A model generated the notes under the pieces. That model ran no database searches and was not told where the DNA came from. It saw only the letters and a list, made by a program, of their open reading frames with translations. A program made the translations under genes and the position numbers. 63,957 nt of DNA from Mesorhizobium sp. (GTDB taxonomy: Bacteria > Pseudomonadota > Alphaproteobacteria > Rhizobiales > Rhizobiaceae): positions 1 through 63,957 of the forward strand of contig SAQE01000034.1 in the NCBI GenBank assembly GCA_004020545.1. Reading direction: 5' to 3'. Below are positions 9,476-18,356 of the stretch, piece by piece (the first letter of the stretch is position 1; the number at the start of each line of letters is the position of its first letter).

Positions 9476-10789
9476 ATGTCAAATGCCGCGGCAGCCTCCA
9501 GCAAATTCGAATCCTTCTTTGAGACCACGCTTGCCGACGCCGACCCGGAAATTTTCGGCGCCATCCGCAACGAGCTTGGCCGCCAGCGCCATGAGATCGA
9601 GCTGATCGCCTCGGAAAACATCGTGTCCCGCGCCGTGCTCGAGGCTCAAGGGTCGATCATGACCAACAAATATGCCGAGGGCTATCCGGGCAAGCGCTAC
9701 TATGGCGGCTGCCAGTTCGTCGACGTGGCCGAGGAACTGGCCATCGAGCGCGCGAAAAAACTGTTCGGCTGCAACTTCGCCAACGTCCAGCCGAACTCCG
9801 GCAGCCAGATGAACCAGGCCGTGTTCCTGGCGCTCTTGCAGCCCGGCGATACCTTCATGGGTCTCGACTTGAATTCAGGCGGCCATCTCACCCACGGCTC
9901 GCCGGTCAATATGAGCGGCAAGTGGTTCAAGGTCGTCTCCTACGGCGTGCGCAAGGACGACCATCTGCTCGACATGGACGCGATCGAAAAGACCGCGCAT
10001 GAGACCAAGCCGAAGCTTATCCTGGCCGGCGGCACCGCCTATTCACGCATCTGGGACTGGAAGCGTTTCCGCGAGATCGCCGATTCGATCGGTGCCTACC
10101 TGATGGTCGACATGGCTCACATCGCCGGCCTCGTCGCCGGGGGCATGCACCCGTCGCCGCTGCCGCATGCCCATGTCGTGACCACGACCACGCACAAGTC
10201 GCTGCGCGGCCCGCGCGGCGGCATGATCCTGTGCAACGACGAGGAAATCGCCAAGAAGATGAATTCGGCGGTGTTCCCCGGCCTGCAGGGCGGCCCGCTG
10301 ATGCATGTCATCGCCGCCAAGGCGGTGGCGCTCGGCGAGGCGCTGAAGCCGAGCTTCAAGGCCTATGCCGAAAGCATTGTCGCCAATGCCAAGGCGCTGG
10401 CTTCGAGCCTGCAGGAAACCGGCCTCGATATCGTCTCGGGCGGCACCGACAATCATCTGATGCTGGTCGACCTCAGACCGAAGAACGCCACCGGCAAGCG
10501 TGCCGAGGCGGCTCTCGGCCGCGCCAACATCACCTGCAACAAGAACGGCATCCCTTTCGACCCGGAAAAGCCCTTCGTCACCTCCGGTGTCCGTCTCGGC
10601 ACGCCTGCCGGCACCACGCGCGGCTTCGGCCAGGCCGAATTCCGCGAGATCGGCAAGCTGATCGCCGAGGTGCTGGACGGGCTGAAGGTGGCGAATTCCG
10701 ACGAGGGCAATGCCGCCGTCGAGGCCGCCGTAAAGGCGAAGGTCACGGCGCTGACGGATCGTTTCCCGCTCTACCCGTATCTTGGTTGA
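9476..10789 (+). CDS. glyA: Serine hydroxymethyltransferase
   Basis: Interconverts serine plus tetrahydrofolate with glycine plus 5,10-methylene-tetrahydrofolate. 437 residues. The pyridoxal phosphate lysine is K241 in [16 protein letters not shown]. The N-terminal [13 protein letters not shown] and [15 protein letters not shown] segments are family signatures. The start at 9476 follows AAGGGA at a good distance; the frame is open far upstream only because the DNA is GC-rich. The order glyA, exported protein, nrdR, rib genes is typical of Rhizobiales. Confidence 0.97.
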   Translation: MSNAAAASSKFESFFETTLADADPEIFGAIRNELGRQRHEIELIASENIVSRAVLEAQGSIMTNKYAEGYPGKRYYGGCQFVDVAEELAIERAKKLFGCNFANVQPNSGSQMNQAVFLALLQPGDTFMGLDLNSGGHLTHGSPVNMSGKWFKVVSYGVRKDDHLLDMDAIEKTAHETKPKLILAGGTAYSRIWDWKRFREIADSIGAYLMVDMAHIAGLVAGGMHPSPLPHAHVVTTTTHKSLRGPRGGMILCNDEEIAKKMNSAVFPGLQGGPLMHVIAAKAVALGEALKPSFKAYAESIVANAKALASSLQETGLDIVSGGTDNHLMLVDLRPKNATGKRAEAALGRANITCNKNGIPFDPEKPFVTSGVRLGTPAGTTRGFGQAEFREIGKLIAEVLDGLKVANSDEGNAAVEAAVKAKVTALTDRFPLYPYLG

Positions 10790-10865
10790 CCGGGCGCTGC
10801 GCATCATCTTTTATCCGCCGGCATTGCGTCGTCCTGATTGGACGGCGCTCCGAGCTGGAGACTTG

Positions 10866-11459
10866 ATGATGCGCACTTTTCGTCCCGCTGCCCTGGTCCT
10901 GCTTGGTTCGCTGGCCGGCTTTGCCGTATCGGGCGCGCTTGCACAGGAGCAAACGCAGCCGGATCCGAATTTGCCGGCCACCAATACCTTCGGCAGATGG
11001 ACCACCATCATCGACACGCTCGATACCGGGCAGGACGCGCGCAAGACCTGCGCCGCTTCGACGGCTTTCGTCGACGGCATCGGTAATCCAGGCACGCTTA
11101 CGCTTTCGATCTCGAACGGCGACGCATTGCCGCCCGACGCCTATCCCGCCATCATGATCACCGTCGACAACAAGGACCTGCCGACCGGCAAGAGCATCGC
11201 AGCGACATTTGGCGACCCCGGCGTCAAGGTTTCCGGGGCGGTCTCTTCCACCGATGCCGTCAACGGCCGCCCGAGCTGGATGGTCGACAACCAGGCCAAG
11301 ACCAGTCTCGCGCTGCTGCGAGCCATGCGCAAAGTCACCTCGCTCGATGTCGTTTTCGGCAAGCAGACGGTCGCCAGCATCCCGATGGACGGCTTCACCA
11401 AGGCCTATCGCAACCTCGGCACGTCCTGCGGCTTCGCCACGAAGGATGTCGCGCCCTGA
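10866..11459 (+). CDS. Exported protein, possibly IalB-like
   Basis: About 197 residues. Two consecutive ATGs (10866, 10869) follow GGAG. MMRTFRPAALVLLGSLAGFA...ALAQ is a signal peptide cleaved near residue 27. The mature protein begins with the low-complexity linker EQTQPDPNLPATNTFGRW. It ends with a pattern (LRAMRKVTSLDVVF, IPMDGFTKAYRNLG) reminiscent of invasion-associated locus B proteins, but the match is weak. Two cysteines (KTCAAS and TSCGF) could pair. It lies between glyA and nrdR; function is unknown. Confidence 0.8.
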   Translation: MMRTFRPAALVLLGSLAGFAVSGALAQEQTQPDPNLPATNTFGRWTTIIDTLDTGQDARKTCAASTAFVDGIGNPGTLTLSISNGDALPPDAYPAIMITVDNKDLPTGKSIAATFGDPGVKVSGAVSSTDAVNGRPSWMVDNQAKTSLALLRAMRKVTSLDVVFGKQTVASIPMDGFTKAYRNLGTSCGFATKDVAP

Positions 11460-11572
11460 GGCGACGGAGCGTTCAGGGCAGGGCGCTGGCAATCTTGCTC
11501 GCGCCTCGCTATCTCTGAGGCATAAAAGGCTCTAAGCCTTTCGCCCACAGAATCGCGAACCCAAGGCTTTCC

Positions 11573-12052
11573 ATGCGCTGCCCTTATTGCCAGTCCGAAG
11601 ATACGCAGGTGAAGGATTCGCGCCCCGCCGAGGATGGCGCTGCGATCCGCAGGCGCCGCGTCTGTCCGGATTGCGGCGGCCGCTTCACCACCTTCGAGCG
11701 CGTGCAGCTGCGCGATCTCGTCGTCATCAAGAAGTCGGGCCGCAAGGTGCCGTTCGATCGCGACAAGCTGTTGCGCTCCGTCGAGATTGCGGTGCGCAAG
11801 CGCAATGTCGACCCCGAGCGCATCGACCGCGCCGTCACCGGCATCGTGCGCCAGCTCGAAAGCTCCGGCGAGACGGAAGTGGCCTCCGGCGAGGTCGGCC
11901 GGCTGGTCATGGAGGCGCTGAAGTCGCTCGATGACGTCGCCTATGTCCGTTTTGCCTCGGTTTACCGCAATTTTCGCGAGGCCAAAGATTTCCACGAATT
12001 GCTGGGCGAATTGAAGGGCGACGAGGAAAAAACCGAAGAGGACGCCGGCTGA
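11573..12052 (+). CDS. nrdR: Transcriptional repressor NrdR
   Basis: 159 residues. A zinc ribbon is formed by C3, C6, C31 and C34 (MRCPYC and RRVCPDCGG). The ATP-cone domain spans about residues 49-139 ([20 protein letters not shown] onward). NrdR senses nucleotide pools and represses ribonucleotide reductase genes by binding NrdR boxes. The stop is 2 bp from the ribD start, indicating one transcript with the riboflavin genes, an arrangement common in alphaproteobacteria. Confidence 0.97.
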   Translation: MRCPYCQSEDTQVKDSRPAEDGAAIRRRRVCPDCGGRFTTFERVQLRDLVVIKKSGRKVPFDRDKLLRSVEIAVRKRNVDPERIDRAVTGIVRQLESSGETEVASGEVGRLVMEALKSLDDVAYVRFASVYRNFREAKDFHELLGELKGDEEKTEEDAG

Positions 12053-12054
12053 GC

Positions 12055-13182
12055 ATGGCGAAACCTCGATTGAGCGAGGCCGATCGGGCGGCCCTTGATC
12101 GCCGTTACATGGCCGCGGCGCTGAGGCTGTCGCGTCGCAATGCCGGTCGCACCTCGACCAACCCTTCCGTCGGCACCATCATCGTGCGCGACGACGGCGC
12201 CGGTCCGATGATCGTCGGCACCGGCGTCACCGCCATCGGCGGCCGGCCGCATGCCGAGACTGAGGCCCTCGCCGAGGCCGGTGAGCTTGCGCACGGCGCC
12301 ACTGCCTATGTCACCCTGGAGCCTTGCGCCCACCATGGCCGCACGCCGCCTTGCGCCAACGCGCTGGTCAATGCCGGCATCGCGCGCGTCGTCGGCGCGG
12401 CGAGCGATCCCGATCCACGCGTCTCCGGCAAGGGCTACGCCATCCTGCGCGCCGCCGGCATCGAGGTGGTGGAGAAGGTTTTGGCCACCGAGGCCGCCGA
12501 GCAGATGGCCGGCTATTTGATTCGATCTCTGAAGAAACGCCCGGAAGTGATCCTGAAGCTTGCGCTTTCCAGCGATGGCAAGATCGGCAGGAGAGGCGCC
12601 GGCCAGGTCGCTATAACGGGCGAGATCGCGCGGCGCGAGGTCTATCTGATGCGCGCCGAGGCCGATGCCATCCTGGTCGGCATCGGTACCGCGCTCGAGG
12701 ACGATCCGGCGCTGACGGTGCGCCTGCCGGGGCTGGAGAACCGCTCGCCGGCGCGCATCATCCTCGATCGCCAGATCCGGTTGCCGGAGACATCCAAGCT
12801 GGTGTCCGGCGTTGACCGTGTTCCGCTCTATGTCGCGGCGTGCCCCGAGGCGGACCCGCACCGGCGGGCCGCGCTCGAACGCGCGGGTGTGCATTTTATC
12901 GGTACGGAAACGTACGAAAGCGAAGTGGCCCTGCCGGAACTTCTGGAGGATTTGGCCGCACTCGGCATGGCAAGCGTGCTGGTGGAGGGCGGCGCCAAGG
13001 TGGCGAGGGCCTTCCTGGAGGAAGACCTCGTCGACCGCATCGTGCTGTTCCAGGGACCGGAGGCGATCGGCGAGGACGGCATTGCATCGCCTATCGATGC
13101 TGACCATATCCCGCCGGGTTTCCGCAAACTGCGCGAGATGTGCTTCGGCGAGGACAGCTACGCCGAATGGGTACGACCATGA
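12055..13182 (+). CDS. ribD: Bifunctional diaminohydroxyphosphoribosylaminopyrimidine deaminase / 5-amino-6-(5-phosphoribosylamino)uracil reductase
   Basis: Performs the second and third steps of riboflavin synthesis. 375 residues. The deaminase domain has zinc ligands H66 (HAETEAL), C91 and C100 (PCAHHGRTPPCA). The reductase domain from about 160 has LKLALSSDGKIGRRG and LVEGGAKVARAFLEE. The TGA stop codon lies inside a 43-bp palindromic repeat that begins at 13178, so the repeat sets the C-terminus. The next gene starts 61 bp downstream. Confidence 0.96.
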   Translation: MAKPRLSEADRAALDRRYMAAALRLSRRNAGRTSTNPSVGTIIVRDDGAGPMIVGTGVTAIGGRPHAETEALAEAGELAHGATAYVTLEPCAHHGRTPPCANALVNAGIARVVGAASDPDPRVSGKGYAILRAAGIEVVEKVLATEAAEQMAGYLIRSLKKRPEVILKLALSSDGKIGRRGAGQVAITGEIARREVYLMRAEADAILVGIGTALEDDPALTVRLPGLENRSPARIILDRQIRLPETSKLVSGVDRVPLYVAACPEADPHRRAALERAGVHFIGTETYESEVALPELLEDLAALGMASVLVEGGAKVARAFLEEDLVDRIVLFQGPEAIGEDGIASPIDADHIPPGFRKLREMCFGEDSYAEWVRP

Positions 13183-13220
13183 TCCCAAAAAGTGGGAACC
13201 GGTTTTTGGATGAGATCATG
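13178..13220. repeat. 43-bp rhizobial palindrome overlapping the ribD stop codon
   Basis: CATGATCCCAAAAAGTGGGA through GATGAGATCATG. It is the same family as 29224-29266 (CATGATCCCGAAAAGTGGAA...). The element reads nearly the same on both strands and contains the ribD TGA at 13180-13182. It separates ribD from ribE and could form an mRNA hairpin there. Confidence 0.85.
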
Positions 13221-13243
13221 GTCAGACGGAAAGACCGAGACTG

Positions 13244-13861
13244 ATGTTTACTGGAATTGTCACCGACGTCGGGACCGTGGCCGCCGTGAAGCCTCTCAGC
13301 GAAGGCGTCGGCCTGCGCATCGACACGGCTTACGACCCCGAGACCATTGCGATCGGCGCCTCGATTTCCTGCGGCGGCGTTTGCCTGACTGTCACGGCGC
13401 TACCCGAGCATGGCTCGAACGCACGCTGGTTCGAGGTCGAGGCATGGGAGGAAGCCTTGCGGCTCACCACGGCTTCGAACTGGAAATCCGGCACCCGGAT
13501 CAATCTCGAACGGGCGCTCAAGATCGGCGACGAGTTGGGCGGCCATATCGTCTCCGGCCATGTCGACGGTACCGCCGAGATCGTCGAACGCAAGGAGGAG
13601 GGTGATGCGGTGCGCTTCACTCTGGAAGCGCCGCGACATCTGGCAAAATTCATCGCGCCGAAGGGCTCGGTCGCGCTCGACGGCACCTCGCTCACCGTCA
13701 ACAAGGTCGAAGGCATCCGCTTCGACGTGCTTCTGATCCAGCATTCGCTGAGTGTCACCACCTGGGGTGAACGCCAGGCCGGCGACCGCGTCAACATCGA
13801 GATCGACACCATGGCCCGCTACGCCGCGCGCCTGGCGGAGGCGGCGAAAGAGGGGCTGTGA
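13244..13861 (+). CDS. ribE: Riboflavin synthase alpha subunit
   Basis: Dismutates two 6,7-dimethyl-8-ribityllumazines to riboflavin and the pyrimidine substrate. 205 residues with the diagnostic N-terminus MFTGIVTDVGTV. Two lumazine-binding repeats (about 1-95 and 96-190) carry GASISCGGVCLTV and the equivalent KGSVALDGTSLTVN. HIVSGHVDG closes the first repeat. This gene is called ribC or ribE in different species. It is the third gene of the nrdR-ribD-ribE group. Confidence 0.96.
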   Translation: MFTGIVTDVGTVAAVKPLSEGVGLRIDTAYDPETIAIGASISCGGVCLTVTALPEHGSNARWFEVEAWEEALRLTTASNWKSGTRINLERALKIGDELGGHIVSGHVDGTAEIVERKEEGDAVRFTLEAPRHLAKFIAPKGSVALDGTSLTVNKVEGIRFDVLLIQHSLSVTTWGERQAGDRVNIEIDTMARYAARLAEAAKEGL

Positions 13862-13901
13862 TGGTCCATCCAGAACCGGAAAGGCGGCCGATCGCCGACA
13901 G

Positions 13902-14042
13902 ATGACTATTGAGGCGTTGGCGGATGTCGATGCTGGCCGAGTAGTCGACCACCAGGAGGTCGAGGTTTGGGTCAAAGATCTCGGGGATCGCCCGGAGAGC
14001 GTGACGTCTCGGCCAGATAGGTCACAGAACGTCGCGCCGTAG
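13902..14042 (+). pseudogene. Remnant of a CopG/RHH-type antitoxin gene
   Basis: A 46-residue reading frame whose first part (EALADVDAGRVVDHQEVEVW) resembles the C-terminal half of small type II antitoxins of Rhizobiales. The N-terminal ribbon-helix-helix DNA-binding half is missing and no in-frame upstream sequence provides it. No ribosome binding site and no toxin gene follow. It sits between ribE and ribH and enlarges that gap to 243 bp. The identification rests on sequence resemblance only. Confidence 0.4.
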
Positions 14043-14104
14043 CATCTTCCGCTTGCGATCAATCCGGCTTCGGCCTAAGTCACCGGCAATCCCCGGAGAC
14101 TTTT

Positions 14105-14599
14105 ATGGCTGGCATATCCCAACACGGCAAAGCGTTCATTCGTCCGAAGGCGAAGGCGCATCTGCTCATCGTCGAGGCGCGCTTCCACGACGACCTCGCC
14201 GACGCGCTGCTCGACGGCGCGACCGGCGCGCTGGACGAAGCCGGCGCCACCTATGACGTCGTCACCGTTCCCGGCTCGCTGGAGATACCGGCCGTCATCA
14301 CCTTCGCGCTGGACGGCGCCGCCGAAGGCGGCACGCATTATGACGGCTTCGTCGCGCTCGGCACCATCGTCCGTGGCGACACCTATCATTTCGACATCGT
14401 CGCCAATGAATCGAGCCGTGCGCTGATGGACCTTTCGGTGCAGGAAGCGGTCGCGATCGGCAACGGCATCCTGACCACCGAGAACGATGCGCAGGCATGG
14501 ACGCGTGCCCGGCGCACTGAAGGCGACAAGGGCGGCTTCGCCGCGCGCGCGGCGCTGACCATGATCGCGCTGAAAGAGAAATTCGGAGCCCAATCGTGA
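14105..14599 (+). CDS. ribH: 6,7-dimethyl-8-ribityllumazine synthase
   Basis: Condenses 3,4-dihydroxy-2-butanone phosphate with the ribitylamino-pyrimidine to give lumazine. 164 residues. [11 protein letters not shown] (about 58) and [20 protein letters not shown] (about 85-105) form the active site, with the catalytic His in [17 protein letters not shown] follows. Position in the rib-nusB cluster suggests the biosynthetic RibH1 type. I saw no FMN riboswitch upstream. The stop overlaps the nusB GTG start. Confidence 0.96.
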   Translation: MAGISQHGKAFIRPKAKAHLLIVEARFHDDLADALLDGATGALDEAGATYDVVTVPGSLEIPAVITFALDGAAEGGTHYDGFVALGTIVRGDTYHFDIVANESSRALMDLSVQEAVAIGNGILTTENDAQAWTRARRTEGDKGGFAARAALTMIALKEKFGAQS

Positions 14600-15090
14600 G
14601 CGAGCCTGCCCAGACCGGTGCGGTGCGCCACGCCAACAAGCGCGGTGCCGCTCGTCTTGCCGCTGTCCAGGCGCTCTACCAGATGGATGTGGCGGGCAGC
14701 GGTGTCTTCGAGATAACCGCCGAATACGAGGCCTTCCGGCTGGGCAAGGAAGTCGACGGCGCGCTCTATCGCGAGGCCGATGCGCAATGGTTCCGCGCCA
14801 TCCTGACCGGCGTCGTCGAGAACCAGAAGACCATCGATCCCGTCATCCGCCAGGCGCTCACCGACGACTGGCCGCTGTCGCGGCTGGATTCGACGCTGCG
14901 CGCCATCCTGCGCGCCGGCGTCTATGAGCTGATGAAGCGGGACGACGTGCCGGTGGCGGTCATCGTCTCGGAATATGTCGACATTGCCAAGGCCTTCTAC
15001 GAGGAGGATGAGCCGAAGCTGGTCAATGCCGTGCTCGATCGCGTTTCGCGCCGGGTGCGCGGCGAGGGACGCGGCAAGGACGCATCATGA
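14596..15090 (+). CDS. nusB: Transcription antitermination protein NusB
   Basis: 164 residues. All-helical NusB fold with [19 protein letters not shown] at the start and [20 protein letters not shown] and [20 protein letters not shown] near the end. It binds boxA RNA with NusE (S10) during rRNA transcription. The start is GTG at 14596 inside the ribH stop (GTGA), so the two genes are translationally coupled. The stop again overlaps the next gene (ATGA). Confidence 0.95.
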   Translation: MSEPAQTGAVRHANKRGAARLAAVQALYQMDVAGSGVFEITAEYEAFRLGKEVDGALYREADAQWFRAILTGVVENQKTIDPVIRQALTDDWPLSRLDSTLRAILRAGVYELMKRDDVPVAVIVSEYVDIAKAFYEEDEPKLVNAVLDRVSRRVRGEGRGKDAS

Positions 15091-16313
15091 CGGCCGCCAC
15101 GGCCGTGGTCGCCGGAGCCGGCCGCGAAGCGCGCCGCACTGCGCTGCTGCTCGCCGCGGCCCAGGCGGTCGTCGGGTCCGCCGCACCGATCGCCATTTCG
15201 CTCGGCGCGCTTGCCGGGCAATATCTGCTCGGCCCAGACAAATCGTTGGCGACGGCGCCGGTCACCGGCTTCAACCTCGGGGTGGCGCTCGGCGCCCTGC
15301 CGGCTGCCGCCATCATCCGCCGGCTCGGTCATCGCGGCGGCTTCATGACCGGCACCGTCATCACCGCGCTCGGCGGTCTGATCGCGACGCTGGCGCTCTT
15401 TGAGGCGAGCTTCTGGCTGTTCGCCTGCGGCCTCGGCGTGATCGGTGTCGGCGGCGCCTTCGTCCAGCAATTCCGCTTCGCCGCCGCCGACAACGCGCCG
15501 CCGCAATTCAAGGCGCGCGCCATTTCCTTCGTGCTGGCCGGCGGCATCGTCACTGCCATCCTCGGGCCGCAGATCGTCATCTACACCCGTGAGCTTCTGG
15601 CGCCGGTCATGTTTGCCGGATCCTTCGCATCGATCCTGATCCTTGCAGCGGTCGGCGCCGTTGTCCTTTCCTTCCTGCACATTTCCACAGGTACAAGCGG
15701 CTCCGCGGAAACCGCCGCAAGCGACGCCCGCCCGCTGGTTCAGATCGCTACCCAGCCGCGCTTCGTCGCTGCACTATTCTGCGCCGTCTGCGCGTATGCG
15801 CTGATGAGCTTCGTCATGACCGGCGCGCCGCTTGCCATGGTCGGCTGCGGGCTCTCGACCGACGATGCCACGCTCGGCATTTCCTGGCATGTCATGGCGA
15901 TGTTCGGGCCGAGCTTCTTCACCGGTTCTCTGATCCACCGCTTCGGCGCCGAGCGCATCGTGGCCATCGGCCTGGTTCTGCTCATCGGCTGCGCAGCGGT
16001 GGCGCTTTCCGGCCTGGAGCTCTGGCATTTCTGGACGGCGCTGATCCTGCTCGGCCTGGGCTGGAATTTCGGCTTCATCGGCGCGACCGCCATGGTCGCC
16101 GCCAGCTACCACCCATCCGAAAAAGGCAAGGTGCAGGGTTTTCACGACTTCGTCCTGTTCGGCTCCGTCGCCTTCGCTTCGCTGATGTCGGGCGCGGTCT
16201 ACAATGCCTGGGGCTGGACCATGCTGAACTGGGTCGTGTTCCCGGTTGTTGCGCTCTGCTTCCTGGCGCTCGGCGCCTTGAGGATCACGGGATTGCGCCG
16301 GCCTGGCATATGA
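15087..16313 (+). CDS. Major facilitator superfamily transporter
   Basis: 408 residues, about twelve membrane helices, with a loop near residues 190-215 splitting the halves. The loop between helices 2 and 3 is [14 protein letters not shown], a version of MFS motif A. The substrate is unknown. It starts with ATG overlapping the nusB stop, so it is read on the same transcript as the rib-nusB genes. A flavin-related substrate would be speculation. Confidence 0.88.
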   Translation: MTAATAVVAGAGREARRTALLLAAAQAVVGSAAPIAISLGALAGQYLLGPDKSLATAPVTGFNLGVALGALPAAAIIRRLGHRGGFMTGTVITALGGLIATLALFEASFWLFACGLGVIGVGGAFVQQFRFAAADNAPPQFKARAISFVLAGGIVTAILGPQIVIYTRELLAPVMFAGSFASILILAAVGAVVLSFLHISTGTSGSAETAASDARPLVQIATQPRFVAALFCAVCAYALMSFVMTGAPLAMVGCGLSTDDATLGISWHVMAMFGPSFFTGSLIHRFGAERIVAIGLVLLIGCAAVALSGLELWHFWTALILLGLGWNFGFIGATAMVAASYHPSEKGKVQGFHDFVLFGSVAFASLMSGAVYNAWGWTMLNWVVFPVVALCFLALGALRITGLRRPGI

Positions 16314-16464
16314 CGCTGAAAGTCGGGATCGGTCGCGGCCGATGCTGTGGAACCCATCCTCCGCACACCTGCCGGTTGGTTCCAGGATACGGAAATGATT
16401 CGCGCCTTTCCGGTTTGAGCGGTAAATTTGCCTGAGGGGAGTGACTCTGACGGAGGAGCGAACC

Positions 16465-16791
16465 ATGGCAATGTATCTCACGCGCTTCAGCTATACACCC
16501 GAGACGTGGGCGCGCATGATCGAAAATCCCGAGGATCGGCGCAACGCGGCTCGTTCGTACATTGAGTCTGCGGGCGGAAAGCTGCACGGGTTCTGGTATG
16601 CTTTCGGCGAAAACGATGGCTGGAATCTCTGGGAGGCGCCGGACAATGTGTCGATGGCCGCCGTCGCTCTCGCCATCGGTGCCGGCGGCGCGCTGAGTTC
16701 GTTCGAGACCACCGTTCTCCTCAGCGTCGAGGAGACGATTGAAGCTCTGCGAAGGGCGAAGTCGATCCGTTATCGACCGCCTGCAACCTAA
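16465..16791 (+). CDS. GYD domain-containing protein
   Basis: 108 residues. Starts MAMYLTRFSYTPETWARMIE and contains the domain core GKLHGFWYAFGENDGWNLWE, in which the usual GxYD is replaced by GENDGW. These are small cytoplasmic dimeric alpha/beta-barrel proteins of unknown function. The start at 16465 has GGAGGAG 6 nt upstream, better than the in-frame GTG at 16441. The stop is followed within 3 bp by half of a palindromic repeat. Confidence 0.88.
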   Translation: MAMYLTRFSYTPETWARMIENPEDRRNAARSYIESAGGKLHGFWYAFGENDGWNLWEAPDNVSMAAVALAIGAGGALSSFETTVLLSVEETIEALRRAKSIRYRPPAT

Positions 16792-16793
16792 GG

Positions 16794-16818
16794 CGTGTCG
16801 CCCAAAAGCGCGCAGCGG
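16794..16818. repeat. Half copy of a rhizobial palindrome
   Basis: GTGTCGCCCAAAAGCGCGCA followed by GCGG. It is the reverse complement of one arm of the palindrome at 30003-30031. It begins directly after the GYD gene stop. Confidence 0.65.
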
Positions 16819-17114
16819 CTAGGATACGAAACGCACAAAAGCAATAATCAAGGCGCGGCACGTCTGTGACGGGCTTCCGCCGGAAAGGGATCATGCACCA
16901 AATCGAGGTGCCCAACGTCCTATGCGCCTCTGAAAGGCCGCGACGTCGAAGCTGACACGACGCTGTCGGGACCCGGCGTGGCGCGCTGTTCGCGCCGGGA
17001 ACAAAATTATTGCGTGCATCTCCTTAGTTATGAAACCGTGTACCCCGACGGCGCGTTAAAGCCATGCTCATATGCGGCCACCGGTCTATCGGCTCACAGC
17101 AAGGGATTTTCACA
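16819..17114. other. Intergenic region upstream of the osmoprotectant transporter
   Basis: No gene or clear regulatory dyad seen in these 296 bp. The promoter of the downstream ABC operon should be here, because the upstream gene ends at a repeat. Confidence 0.5.
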
Positions 17115-18026
17115 ATGTTTTCAATCGGAAAGCTCGCCGCAGCGGCGATCGCGTTCGGCATCGCCACAGCCTCGGCGCACGCTCAGGTGGTGGTCTCCTC
17201 GAAGATCGACACCGAAGGCGGCGTGCTCGGCAACATCATCGAGCTGGTTCTGAACGCCAACAACATCAAGACCACCGACCGCATCCAGCTTGGCGCGACG
17301 CCTGTGGTGCGCAAGGCGATCACCGCCGGCGAGATCGACATCTATCCCGAATATACCGGCAATGCCGCCTTCTTCTTCCAGAAAGCAGACGACCCGGTGT
17401 GGAAGGACGCCGCCAAGGCCTACGAGACCGCCAAGAAGCTCGACTATGACGCCAACAAGATCGTCTGGCTGTCGCCGTCGCCCGCCAACAACACCTGGGC
17501 GATCGCGCTGCGCAAGGAAGTGGTCGACGAGAACAAGCTGGCTACGCTGTCGGACTTCGGCAAATACGTCTCCGGCGGCGGCAAGGTGGTGCTGGCCGCC
17601 TCGGCCGAGTTCGTCAATTCGGCGGCGGCCCTGCCGGCCTTCCAGACCACTTACGGCTTCAAGCTTAAGCCGGACCAGTTGATCACGCTTTCCGGCGGCG
17701 ACACGGCGGCGACCATCGCCGCGGCCGCCAATCAGACCAACGGCGCCAACGCCGCTATGGTCTACGGCACCGATGGCGGCATCCAGCCCTCCGGCCTTGT
17801 CGTGCTCGAGGACGACAAGGCCGTGCAGCCCGTCTACCAGCCGGCGCCGATCATCCGTGAGCAGGTGCTCAAGGAGCATCCGGAGATCGAGACCCTGCTG
17901 AAGCCCGTCTTCGCCAAGCTCGATCTGGTCACGCTGCAGCAGCTCAACGGCAGCGTCCAGCTAGGGGGCGAGCCTGCGAAGGGGGTGGCTGAGGATTTCC
18001 TCAAGAAGAATGGGTTCTTGAAGTAG
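17115..18026 (+). CDS. Osmoprotectant ABC transporter substrate-binding protein (OsmF/YehZ-like)
   Basis: 303 residues. Signal peptide MFSIGKLAAAAIAFGIATAS...HAQ (cleavage about residue 24). The mature protein is an OpuAC-type periplasmic binding protein. It begins VVVSSKIDTEGGVLGNIIEL and has EIDIYPEYTGNAAFF, typical of glycine-betaine/choline-type receptors. The start at 17115 follows AAGGGA. It leads a four-gene YehZYXW-type operon, though a 190-bp palindromic element lies between it and the permease. Confidence 0.9.
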   Translation: MFSIGKLAAAAIAFGIATASAHAQVVVSSKIDTEGGVLGNIIELVLNANNIKTTDRIQLGATPVVRKAITAGEIDIYPEYTGNAAFFFQKADDPVWKDAAKAYETAKKLDYDANKIVWLSPSPANNTWAIALRKEVVDENKLATLSDFGKYVSGGGKVVLAASAEFVNSAAALPAFQTTYGFKLKPDQLITLSGGDTAATIAAAANQTNGANAAMVYGTDGGIQPSGLVVLEDDKAVQPVYQPAPIIREQVLKEHPEIETLLKPVFAKLDLVTLQQLNGSVQLGGEPAKGVAEDFLKKNGFLK

Positions 18027-18081
18027 TCAGGCGGGGATCGCGACACACGTGCGAGTTGGAGAGGTGCGGTCGGCGGAGCTG

Positions 18082-18271
18082 CCAATCTCCCCCCTTGCGG
18101 GGGAGATGTCCGGTAGGACAGAGGGGGGTGCTGTCCCGCCGACTTCTCAGCCAATTGTAGCTTCACCATCCAACAATCTTCGCTTCTCGCATGCCCTTGC
18201 CCGGAAGGTAGCGATCCTTCCCACCCCCCTCTGGCCTGCCGGCCATCTCCTCCGCAAGGGGGGAGATCGGA
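18082..18271. repeat. 190-bp palindromic element with inverted-repeat arms (MITE-like)
   Basis: The left arm CCAATCTCCCCCC...GGACAGAGGGGGGT (18083-18129) is inverted as CCACCCCCCTCTGG...GGGGGGAGATCGG (18220-18270). About 90 bp of unrelated sequence lies between. It fills the gap between the substrate-binding protein and permease genes and has no coding capacity. Confidence 0.8.
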
Positions 18272-18356
18272 TGTCGCGCAGGCTTTCGCCAATCTCCAAA
18301 GTTGCAGGATTTACCACGTCCGCGAGGCTCTCTGTCGCTTCTCCGGAGAGGTCTCG

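Noticed and set aside
7607-10789. A 1060-codon open frame running through the antiporter gene into glyA
   Set aside because: Its first 620 codons are a GC-rich shadow of the antiporter frame (Arg/Ala/Gly-rich, no domains). Only the part from 9476 is glyA.
13862-14104. FMN riboswitch upstream of ribH
   Set aside because: No RFN-element consensus could be recognised in the gap.
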